Source: Pseudomonadota bacterium | GTDB taxonomy: Bacteria; Pseudomonadota; Alphaproteobacteria; Rhizobiales; Devosiaceae | Length of the DNA: 5,459 nt | Assembly: GCA_023387585.1 (NCBI GenBank) | Contig: JAEWHZ010000071.1 | Location: 1-5,459 of the forward strand | Direction of reading: 5' to 3' | Shown: piece by piece, positions 1 through 5,332 of the stretch | How the letters are laid out: each line of letters opens with the position of its first letter | Position numbering within the stretch: position 1 is the first letter of the stretch | Made by a program: the position numbers and the translations under genes | Notes under the pieces: generated by a model | Databases searched by the model: none | What the model saw: only the letters and a program-made list of their open reading frames with translations | What the model was told of the DNA's origin: nothing

Positions 1-779
1 GCGAGCGAGGGCGTCGCCGCCCCGTCGCCGAACACGCGCGCATCGACCTCGGCGAGCAGCATCGGATCGTGATAGGCGGCGCGCCCCAGCATCACCCCGT
101 CGACATGCTCGAGATGCGCCATGGCGGCGTTCATCGTGTCGATTCCACCGTTCAGAATCACCGGCAAAGGCGCCAGCCTTTCGCGCAGCCGATACACGCG
201 CTCATGGTCGAGCGGCGGGATGGTGCGGTTCTCCTTGGGGCTGAGCCCCTTCAGCCAGGCCTTGCGCGCATGCACGTAAAGCGCATCGATTCCGGCCTCG
301 ACCACAATATCGACGAACCGATCGAGCGTTTCCTCCGTATCCTGATCGTCGATCCCCAGCCGGCATTTTATCGTGACCGGCAAATGGGTTGCGCTGCGCA
401 TGGCCCGCACCAGCCCGGCCACCAGCGCCGGCTCCGCCATCAGGCAGGCGCCGAATTTACCCGACTGCACGCGGTCCGACGGGCAGCCGACATTAAGATT
501 TATCTCGTCATAGCCGTAGGTTGTCGCGATCTCGCAGGCGCGCGCCACCTCATCGGCGTCCGAGCCCCCGATCTGCAACGCCACCCTATGCTCCACCTCG
601 GCAAACGCCAGGTGCCGCTCGGCATCGCCATGGACGATGGCGCCGGTATTCACCATCTCGGTGAACAGCAGCGCATGCCGCGTCAGCTGCCGGTGCAGGA
701 ACCGGCAATGCCGGTCCGACCAGTCCATCATCGGCGCCACGGAGAACCGGCGCGCGCGTTCGAGCGGGATGTGAAGCAT
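1..779 (-). CDS. dusA: tRNA-dihydrouridine(20/20a) synthase DusA, C-terminus cut by window edge
   Basis: DusA is a flavin (FMN) enzyme that uses NADPH to reduce uridines in the tRNA D-loop to dihydrouridine, in the cytoplasm. I read 259 codons by translating the minus strand; the family is about 330 residues, so roughly the last 70 lie beyond base 1. The TIM-barrel start has the family motif APMMDWSDRHCRF (residues 15-27). The catalytic-cysteine motif NLNVGCPSDRVQSG (94-107) puts the active cysteine at 99. FGACLM (109-114), KCRLGIDD with the flavin-contacting lysine at 138, HARKAWLKGLSPKENR with His170, and NGGI plus VDGVMLGRAAYHDP (210-213 and 226-239) for FMN phosphate binding are all present. 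This set distinguishes DusA from DusB and DusC. The start at 779 is chosen because the conserved domain begins at once and GGAG lies 4 bases upstream (784-787); nearby upstream ATGs are out of frame. It is divergent from the kinase gene. No defects are visible. Confidence 0.96.
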   Translation of the reverse strand, partial: MLHIPLERARRFSVAPMMDWSDRHCRFLHRQLTRHALLFTEMVNTGAIVHGDAERHLAFAEVEHRVALQIGGSDADEVARACEIATTYGYDEINLNVGCPSDRVQSGKFGACLMAEPALVAGLVRAMRSATHLPVTIKCRLGIDDQDTEETLDRFVDIVVEAGIDALYVHARKAWLKGLSPKENRTIPPLDHERVYRLRERLAPLPVILNGGIDTMNAAMAHLEHVDGVMLGRAAYHDPMLLAEVDARVFGDGAATPSL

Positions 780-875
780 GCGGCTCCGATTAGCGCAAAA
801 CGGACGTCGCGGCCAGCCCGGGTCATTGGCAGCATTCGAAGGTTAGGCTAAGCCCACGGGCAAAGGGGGAGCTTC

Positions 876-2234
876 ATGCGGGTTGCGGTCATCGATATCG
901 GCAAGACCAATGCCAAGCTGGTGCTGATCGACACCGAAACCGGCGCGGCGCTCGCCACCCTGTCCATGCCCAACCGCGTCGTCGCCGCCGGCCCCTATCC
1001 TCACGCCGATACCGACACGCTGTGGCGCTTCGTCCTCGATGGGCTGCGCAGCCTCGCCGCCGAACACGGGTTCGCCGCCATCTCGATCACCACCCATGGC
1101 GCCACGGCGGCGCTGGTCGACGAGGACGCACTGGTGCTGCCGGTGCTCGATTATGAGCATGACGGCCCGGAAACGATGCGCGACGCCTATGAGAGCATGC
1201 GCCCGCCCTTCGCCGACAGCCTCACGCCGCGCCTGCCCAACGGGCTCAATCTGGGCGCGCAGCTGTTCTGGCAGCAGCTGGAATTCGAGGCCGAATTCAC
1301 CCGCGCCCGCCACATCCTCACCTATCCGCAATACTGGGCCTGGCGCCTCACCGGCATCGCCGCCAGCGAGGTGACCTCGCTCGGCTGCCACACCGATCTG
1401 TGGTCGCATTCCGACGCCGATCTTTCGAGCCTCGTCGTGCAGATGAACTGGCGCGACAAGTTCCCGCCGCTCAGGCCGGCCCATGACGTGCTCGGCACGC
1501 TGCGCAGGGAGCTGTGCGAGGCGATCGGGCTGGCGGCGCCGGTGCCGGTCGCCTGCGGCATCCATGATTCCAACGCCTCGCTGCTGCCGCACCTGGCGCG
1601 CGAAGAGGCACCGTTCAGCGTCGTCTCGGCCGGTACCTGGACCATCTGCATGACCGTGGGCGGCGATCCCTCGCGCCTCGACAGCACCCGCGACAGCCTG
1701 GGCAATGTCGACGCCTTCGGGCGCACCGTGCCCACGGCGCGCTTCATGGGCGGACGCGAATTCGACCTGCTGGCCGGCACGCCGCCCGTCGAAGCCGGCG
1801 ATGCCGATCTCGAAGCGGTGCTGGCGCGCGGCGTAATGGTCCTGCCCGGCCTGATGCCGGGCGTCGGCCCCTACCCGCGCGGCCCCGGCGGCTGGAGCAC
1901 CGATGAAGCCGCGCTGACCCCCGGCGAGCGCCATGCCGCCGCCAGCCTTTATCTCGCGCTGGTCACCCAAACCTGCCTCGAACTGTGCGGGCTGGGACAC
2001 ACCATCATCGTCGAAGGGCCGCTGGCCCGGAACGCGATCTATTGCCGGGCGTTGGCGCGATGGACGGGCGTGCCGGTCAAGCCCTCGGCCGACGCCACCG
2101 GCACCAGCCTCGGCGCGGCGCTGCTGTTCGGCGGTATCAGTCCCGTTGCGGACGAGGCGCCCGTGACGCCGTTCGGCCCGGAAATCGGCGCCTACCGCGC
2201 AAGCTGGCGCGAGAAGGTTTCAGCGTTTCTCTAG
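876..2234 (+). CDS. FGGY-family carbohydrate kinase, substrate unknown
   Basis: Predicted ATP-dependent cytosolic sugar kinase of 452 residues, within the usual 450-500 for FGGY enzymes, with the two-domain actin-like (ASKHA) fold. The N-terminal phosphate loop is VIDIGKTNAKLVLID (5-19), the DxGKTN variant of the more common DxGTT. THGATAALVD lies at 73-82. The catalytic base should be Asp231 in CGIHDSNAS (227-235). The second phosphate loop is SAGTWTICMT (251-260), and the C-terminal nucleotide-binding part is VEGPLARNAIYCRAL (379-393) followed by DATGTSLGAALLFGG (406-420). The DIGKTN loop and overall pattern recall the kinase group represented by the Novosphingobium NaCK-like proteins and rhizobial rhamnose-locus kinases; this comes from memory, so rhamnulose or a similar ketose is only a guess. 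The start is set by an AAAGGGGGAG ribosome site ending 4 bases before ATG. No sugar isomerase, aldolase or transporter gene is adjacent. It likely heads a two-gene unit with the NADH dehydrogenase downstream. Confidence 0.93.
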   Translation: MRVAVIDIGKTNAKLVLIDTETGAALATLSMPNRVVAAGPYPHADTDTLWRFVLDGLRSLAAEHGFAAISITTHGATAALVDEDALVLPVLDYEHDGPETMRDAYESMRPPFADSLTPRLPNGLNLGAQLFWQQLEFEAEFTRARHILTYPQYWAWRLTGIAASEVTSLGCHTDLWSHSDADLSSLVVQMNWRDKFPPLRPAHDVLGTLRRELCEAIGLAAPVPVACGIHDSNASLLPHLAREEAPFSVVSAGTWTICMTVGGDPSRLDSTRDSLGNVDAFGRTVPTARFMGGREFDLLAGTPPVEAGDADLEAVLARGVMVLPGLMPGVGPYPRGPGGWSTDEAALTPGERHAAASLYLALVTQTCLELCGLGHTIIVEGPLARNAIYCRALARWTGVPVKPSADATGTSLGAALLFGGISPVADEAPVTPFGPEIGAYRASWREKVSAFL

Positions 2235-2238
2235 ACTC

Positions 2239-2243
2239 GGAGG
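2239..2243 (+). promoter_or_regulatory. Ribosome binding site supporting a TTG start
   Basis: GGAGG lies between the kinase stop and the dehydrogenase, with a 7-base spacer to TTG at 2251. No ATG is available at the N-terminus, and the FAD-binding strand begins at the third residue, so this site decides the start. It sits in the 16-base gap between the genes, which suits translation from a shared transcript. Confidence 0.75.
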
Positions 2244-2250
2244 CAGGCCG

Positions 2251-3546
2251 TTGACGAAGCGCGTGGTGATCGTCGGGGGCGGGTTCGGCGGTCTCGCCAC
2301 GGCGCGCGGCCTTGCGCGCACCGATGCCGAGATCGTCCTGATCGACCGGCGCAACCACCATCTGTTCCAGCCCCTGCTCTATCAGGTCGCCACCGCCGCC
2401 CTCGCCACCTCCGAGATCGCCTGGCCGATCCGCACCATCGTGCGCGACCAGAAAAATCTGCGCACCGTGCTCGGCGCCGTCACCGGCGTCGACAGTGTCG
2501 GCCGCCGCGTGCTGCTGGCGGATGGCAAGCATGAAAGCTACGACATTCTGGTGATCGCCACCGGCGCCAGCCATGCCTATTTCGGCAAGGACGAGTGGGC
2601 GCCCTTCGCGCCCGGCCTCAAATCGCTCGAGGATGCCACCACGGTCCGGCGCCGGCTGCTGCTGGCCTTCGAGGCGGCGGAGACCGAGCCCTCGCCCGAG
2701 CGGCGCGCCGCGCTCACCACCTTCGTCATCGTCGGTGGCGGCCCGACCGGGGTCGAGATGGCCGGCGCCGTGATGGAGCTCGCCCGGCACGCGCTGCGCG
2801 GCGAGTTCCGCGCCATCGCCCCGGAAAAGGCCCGCGTGGTGCTGATCGAGGCCGCCTCACGCCTGCTCGGCGCCTTCCGCCCCGAGGACTCGGAATACGC
2901 CGCCAAGGCGCTCGAAACGCTCGGCGTCGAAGTCCGCCTCGACACCCCGGTGATCGGCGTCGACAGCGACGGCGTGTGGCTGGGCGAGGAACGTCTGCCG
3001 AGCGAGACGGTGATCTGGGCCGCCGGCGTGAAGGCTTCTCCGGCCGGCGACTGGCTCGGCGCCGAGACCGACCGCGCCGGCCGGGTGAAGGTCGAGCCCG
3101 ACCTGTCCGTGCCCGGCCATCGCGAAATCTTCGTCATCGGCGACACCGCCGCCACCACCAGCGACGGCAAGCCGGTGCCCGGCATCGCCAATGCCGCCAA
3201 GCAGGCCGGCGCCCATGTCGCCCGCATCATTGGTGCCCGCCTCGTCGACAAGCCCGAACCCGGCGCCTTCCGCTACCGGCACCTCGGCAGCCTGGCCACC
3301 ATCGGCAAGCGCTCGGCGGTGGTCGATTTCGGCTGGCTGAGGCTGCGCGGCCGGCTCGCCTGGTGGATCTGGGGTTTTGCCCACATCTACTTCCTCATCG
3401 ACGCCAGGAACCGCTTCTCGGTGGCGCTGAGCTGGCTGTGGATCTACCTCACCGGGCGCCGCGGCGCCCGCCTGATCACGCAGGGCGAAGCCGAAACCCG
3501 CGAGCCGCTGGAAGAACTGGAGCAGCCGGTCGAGAAGCCGGAATAG
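2251..3546 (+). CDS. ndh: Type II NADH dehydrogenase (NDH-2, NADH:quinone oxidoreductase)
   Basis: A single-subunit, non-proton-pumping flavoenzyme that passes electrons from NADH to membrane quinone at the inner face of the cytoplasmic membrane. The product is 431 residues, typical for the family. It opens with the FAD Rossmann motif VVIVGGGFGG (5-14) and the family stretch HHLFQPLLYQVATAAL (36-51). ATGAS (103-107) follows, then the NADH-binding motif FVIVGGGPTGVEMAGA (158-173), WAAGVKASP (256-264) and the second FAD motif IFVIGDTA (293-300). The quinone-site region IANAAKQAGAHVA (312-324) comes next. The C-terminal YRHLGSLATIGKRSAVVDFG (342-361) and the aromatic, hydrophobic stretch at about 369-401 match the membrane-anchoring helices of NDH-2. 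A charged tail rich in Glu ends the protein. The start is TTG, chosen from its GGAGG and the immediate Rossmann fold. It follows the kinase by 16 bases, so co-transcription is likely. No obvious terminator follows the stop. It could be annotated more loosely as an NAD(P)/FAD-dependent oxidoreductase, but the C-terminus argues for NDH-2. Confidence 0.94.
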   Translation: MTKRVVIVGGGFGGLATARGLARTDAEIVLIDRRNHHLFQPLLYQVATAALATSEIAWPIRTIVRDQKNLRTVLGAVTGVDSVGRRVLLADGKHESYDILVIATGASHAYFGKDEWAPFAPGLKSLEDATTVRRRLLLAFEAAETEPSPERRAALTTFVIVGGGPTGVEMAGAVMELARHALRGEFRAIAPEKARVVLIEAASRLLGAFRPEDSEYAAKALETLGVEVRLDTPVIGVDSDGVWLGEERLPSETVIWAAGVKASPAGDWLGAETDRAGRVKVEPDLSVPGHREIFVIGDTAATTSDGKPVPGIANAAKQAGAHVARIIGARLVDKPEPGAFRYRHLGSLATIGKRSAVVDFGWLRLRGRLAWWIWGFAHIYFLIDARNRFSVALSWLWIYLTGRRGARLITQGEAETREPLEELEQPVEKPE

Positions 3547-3555
3547 GCATTGCGC

Positions 3556-3583
3556 TTGCGGATTATTGCAAAAATGATATATT
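3556..3583 (+). promoter_or_regulatory. Candidate promoter of the toxin-antitoxin locus
   Basis: A TTGCGG -35-like box (3556-3561) and a TATATT -10-like box (3578-3583) are 16 bases apart. The stretch is conspicuously AT-rich in an otherwise GC-rich window. Transcription would start near 3590, the first base of the toxin ATG, and no ribosome site precedes that ATG, so the toxin message may be leaderless. This is predicted from sequence only. Confidence 0.45.
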
Positions 3584-3587
3584 TTGC
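3568..3587. promoter_or_regulatory. Inverted repeat, likely antitoxin operator
   Basis: GCAAAA and TTTTGC form perfect 6-base arms around an 8-base AT-rich centre, overlapping the predicted -10 box and ending 2 bases before the toxin ATG. Type II antitoxins with an Xre helix-turn-helix usually repress their own promoter by binding such palindromes. Binding by the downstream antitoxin is an inference. Confidence 0.5.
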
Positions 3588-3589
3588 GA

Positions 3590-3910
3590 ATGTGGACGGT
3601 GATCTTCCTGAACGCCGAGGTGCGGGCGGAGCTTGAAGAGCTTCCCCGAGACATCCGCGCCAGCTTCGAACGGATCGTCCATCTGATCGAGCTTGCCGGG
3701 CTCGAGCGCGTGCACGAGCCCTACATCAAGCACCTCGAAGGCCCGCTTTGGGAAATGCGGATGAAGGGCAGGGACGGCATCGCCCGTGCCGCCTAAGTGA
3801 CGGCGGTCGGCCGCCGCGTCGTGGTCGTGAGCGTTTTCCGCAAGAAGACGCAGAAGACCCCGCGACGCGAAATCGAATTGGCCCTGAAGCGGGCAAAGGA
3901 GGTCAGATGA
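3590..3910 (+). pseudogene. RelE/HigB-type (phage Gp49-like) toxin broken by a premature TAA
   Basis: The open part, from ATG at 3590, gives 68 residues and stops at TAA (3794-3796). Reading on in the same frame gives 37 more codons, to TGA at 3908-3910. These have the family's C-terminal signature, VGRRVVVVSVFRKKTQKTP followed by an EIELALKRAKE helix. The whole frame is 106 codons besides the final stop, a normal length for the Gp49-like (PF05973) branch of RelE/HigB ribosome-dependent mRNA interferases. The N-terminal half has the expected helices and KHLEGPLWEMRMKGRDGIAR (48-67). At the stop position relatives usually have an aromatic residue, often Tyr, so a TAC or TAT to TAA change is the simplest explanation. 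The truncated product lacks the last strands and C-terminal helix, where RelE-family catalytic residues lie, and is probably inactive. A TTG two codons upstream (3584) is an alternative start. The frame's end overlaps the antitoxin ATG by 4 bases (ATGA), confirming the original toxin-first operon. A sequencing error is the main alternative. Confidence 0.85.
3895..3902 (+). promoter_or_regulatory. Strong ribosome binding site that sets the antitoxin start
   Basis: AAAGGAGG lies 4 bases before ATG at 3907, inside the last codons of the toxin remnant. It decides between this start and an in-frame ATG far upstream at 3748, which lies within the toxin coding region and has no domain support. It should also allow antitoxin translation even though ribosomes on the toxin frame now stop 110 bases earlier. 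Confidence 0.8.
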
Positions 3911-4215
3911 CCCGCAAGTTCATCCCCGTCGAGCAGGCCTTCGCCGACTGGCGAAAGGACCCCGACTATGTCGCCGCCTATGATGCGCTGGAGGAGGAAT
4001 TCGCCCTCGCCGCCGCGCTGATCAAGGCCCGGGCGGATGCCGACATGACGCAGGAGCAGGTGGCAAAGGCCATGGGCACCACCCAGGCCGTCATCGCCCG
4101 CCTCGAAAGCGGCAGGTCCATGCCGTCCACCCGCACCCTGCAGCGCTATGCCAAGGCCACCGGCACGCGCCTGCGGGTCAGTTTCGAGCCTGCGAAAGCT
4201 GCGGCCGAGTCCTAG
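3907..4215 (+). CDS. Xre-family (HigA-type) antitoxin / transcriptional regulator
   Basis: A 102-residue protein with a helix-turn-helix of the Xre/Cro type at about residues 47-70, MTQEQVAKAMGTTQAVIARL and then ESG, the classic pattern in which the second helix contacts DNA. The N-terminal part (about 1-40) contains an acidic helix rich in Glu and Ala, and residues 71-94 (TRTLQRYAKATGTRLRVSFE) match the usual end of this antitoxin group. In HigBA-type systems this protein binds and neutralises the toxin and represses the operon. It is encoded second, with its ATG overlapping the toxin TGA, as usual for toxin-first loci. The frame is complete with no odd residues, so it may still bind the 3568-3587 palindrome. 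With its toxin truncated it is effectively an orphan antitoxin, which could act only as a regulator or neutralise related toxins elsewhere. Its TAG stop is part of the inverted repeat that follows. Confidence 0.9.
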   Translation: MTRKFIPVEQAFADWRKDPDYVAAYDALEEEFALAAALIKARADADMTQEQVAKAMGTTQAVIARLESGRSMPSTRTLQRYAKATGTRLRVSFEPAKAAAES

Positions 4216-4249
4216 AGCCTGACTTGTCGCGTTTCCGAACCGCGCTCTA
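4213..4249. repeat. Inverted repeat carrying the stop codons of both convergent genes
   Basis: TAGAGC (4213-4218) and GCTCTA (4244-4249) are perfect 6-base outer arms of a 37-base element. Inside, CGCGTT (4228-4233) can pair with AACCGCG (4238-4244) around a TCCG loop, with one bulged base. The first three bases are the antitoxin TAG, and the last three, read on the minus strand, are the transporter TAG. It has no T-tract and is not a classical terminator, though a hairpin between convergent genes could still work as a bidirectional one. The sequence resembles short palindromic elements dispersed in rhizobial genomes; that likeness is from memory. Confidence 0.6.
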
Positions 4250-5149
4250 ACTCGCATCTCCCGTGCGCGCCAGCTCACGCTCGCGCATCCAGATATAGAG
4301 TCCCGACCCGATGACGATCGGGGCGCCGACATAGAGCCACACGTCGGGCGGTTCGGCGAAGATCACCCAGCTGGCGGCGGCCATGGTGATGATCTGGAAA
4401 TAGGAGAACGGAGCGATCACCGAGGCCGGCGCCACGTTGTGCGCGAAGGTGTTGAGGTGGTGCCCGACCAGCCCGAAGGTGCCGATCAGCACGAAGGCGA
4501 TCCAGCCCGTGGGCTCGCTGGGCCACACCCAGACCGGCAGCGCCAGCGGCAGGAAAATGACGGTGGCGAAGATCGCGCCGTAGAATTGCTGCGTCTCCGC
4601 CGAATCCTGGCCCGCCATGCGTCGCGTCGACAGCAGGTAGAAGGCCGTCGACAAGGCCGAGACGAAGCTCAGCAGCGCCGCCGGATGGAAGGCGTCGCTT
4701 CCCGGCCGCACGACGATCAGGATGCCGACGAAGCCGATGGCGATCGCCGTCCAGCGCCGCCAGCCCACCTGCTCGCCCAGCAGCGGCACCGACAGCGCGC
4801 ACAGGATGAGCGGCATGGTGAACATGATCGAGCCGGTCACCGTCAACGGCACGTATTGCAGGGCGATGAAATTGCACACCGTGCTGATCAGCAGCATGCT
4901 GGCGCGGAAGATCTGCAGCTTCAGGTTCTGCGTGCGCACCAGCCCCAGCCCGTGGCGCGGAAAGCCCATGGCCGAGACCAGCAGCAACTGCCCGGCATAG
5001 CGCACGAAGACGATCTGGATCGCCGACAGCCCCACGAGGCCGAGCCATTTGGCTGAGGCGTCGATGCCGGTGAACATCACGCAGGCGCCCAGATAGAGCG
5101 CAATGCCGAGCAAACGGCGTTCGGGCGGCGGCGAACGGTGTGCGGTCAT
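4247..5149 (-). CDS. EamA/DMT-superfamily membrane transporter, substrate unknown
   Basis: A 300-residue inner-membrane protein with ten predicted hydrophobic helices, at about residues 12-31, 41-60, 78-97, 103-122, 130-148, 156-174, 187-208, 215-235, 241-264 and 270-288. They are arranged as two five-helix EamA repeats, the standard size and plan of the drug/metabolite transporter superfamily. Family-like marks include FVRYAGQLLL near the second helix, ALQYVPLTVTGSIMFTMPLI (96-115), the LLGEQVGWRRWTAIAIGFVG region (123-142) that ends the first repeat, and APFSYFQIITMAAASWVIFAE (246-266) in the second. Such proteins export amino acids, metabolites or drugs, or import nucleotide-sugar-like or S-adenosylmethionine-type substrates; nothing here fixes the substrate. 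The N-terminus is cytoplasmic-looking (basic, RSPPPERR). An in-frame TAG directly precedes ATG at 5149, so the start cannot be further upstream; no clear ribosome site is seen. It converges on the antitoxin and diverges from the DoxX-like gene. Confidence 0.93.
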   Translation of the reverse strand: MTAHRSPPPERRLLGIALYLGACVMFTGIDASAKWLGLVGLSAIQIVFVRYAGQLLLVSAMGFPRHGLGLVRTQNLKLQIFRASMLLISTVCNFIALQYVPLTVTGSIMFTMPLILCALSVPLLGEQVGWRRWTAIAIGFVGILIVVRPGSDAFHPAALLSFVSALSTAFYLLSTRRMAGQDSAETQQFYGAIFATVIFLPLALPVWVWPSEPTGWIAFVLIGTFGLVGHHLNTFAHNVAPASVIAPFSYFQIITMAAASWVIFAEPPDVWLYVGAPIVIGSGLYIWMRERELARTGDAS

Positions 5150-5193
5150 CTATATCGGGAACACGGCCGAACGTCGGCGGAAGAACTGTACAC

Positions 5194-5214
5194 GAGTGTC
5201 CGGGAGTGTTCCGG
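5194..5214. repeat. Tandem GAGTGT(T)CCGG repeat in the divergent promoter region
   Basis: GAGTGTCCGG (5194-5203) is followed directly by GAGTGTTCCGG (5204-5214), two copies differing by one inserted T. They fall about one DNA turn apart and cover the predicted -10 box and part of the spacer of the transporter promoter, so they could be paired regulator half-sites. The first copy also overlaps a small inverted repeat, ACAC-GA-GTGT (5190-5199). No binding protein can be assigned. Confidence 0.35.
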
Positions 5215-5223
5215 CAAAGTCAA
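5195..5223 (-). promoter_or_regulatory. Candidate sigma-70-type promoter of the transporter gene
   Basis: On the minus strand TTGACT (5223-5218) matches five of six bases of the -35 consensus. It is followed after 17 bases by GACACT (5200-5195), a weak -10 box. Transcription would begin near 5188, giving a leader of about 38 bases that holds a small hairpin, GCCGA-ACG-TCGGC (5166-5178). The -35 box is the stronger half, as is common in alphaproteobacterial promoters. Confidence 0.4.
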
Positions 5224-5288
5224 TCGCATCGCCCTCGAATCCGCCCTGCTCCGTCGAAAATCGCCGCCGCCGCGCGTCATGTTCGCGT

Positions 5289-5303
5289 ACGGTGCGAAAC
5301 CGT
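5289..5303. promoter_or_regulatory. Small inverted repeat upstream of the DoxX-like gene
   Basis: ACGGT and ACCGT form 5-base arms around GCGAA, ending 17 bases before the AAGGAG ribosome site of the DoxX-like gene. It is placed where an operator or leader hairpin could act. The arms are short enough to arise by chance in GC-rich DNA. I saw no convincing plus-strand promoter boxes in 5150-5332. Confidence 0.25.
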
Positions 5304-5332
5304 CACGAGATCAAGGATACAAGGAGACGAAG

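Noticed and set aside
69..851. 260-codon plus-strand open frame opposite dusA
   Set aside because: The minus strand reads as a clean DusA with its catalytic motif; the plus-strand product is a low-information shadow.
780..875. Promoters in the dusA/kinase divergent gap, such as TTGGCA at 826-831 and a GCTAAT-like box at 794-789
   Set aside because: Partner boxes are poor, and the dusA box would place the transcription start beyond its own ribosome site, so I do not call them. A short TTAG-G-CTAA palindrome at 843-851 is too small to interpret.
843..2000. Long 385-codon open frame on the minus strand opposite the kinase
   Set aside because: It is rich in Arg, Gly, Ala and His with no recognisable domain and lies antisense to a gene with intact FGGY motifs. 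Long antisense frames are expected in GC-rich DNA.
2595..3602. 335-codon plus-strand frame inside ndh, and minus-strand frames at 2137-2790, 2577-3251 and 2857-3654
   Set aside because: All overlap the NDH-2 gene in other frames and have Arg/Ala-rich compositions with no domain or ribosome site.
3748..3906. N-terminal extension of the antitoxin to an upstream ATG at 3748
   Set aside because: This stretch is the toxin coding region in another frame. The antitoxin has a strong ribosome site and ATGA overlap at 3907.
3793..4332. 179-codon minus-strand frame across the antitoxin
   Set aside because: It is antisense to an intact Xre-type gene and runs through the intergenic inverted repeat into the transporter; no family is recognisable.
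4275..5056. Minus-strand 257-codon and plus-strand 205-codon frames within the transporter gene
   Set aside because: Composition is Arg/His/Gln-rich with no membrane helices or motifs. The EamA frame explains the region fully.
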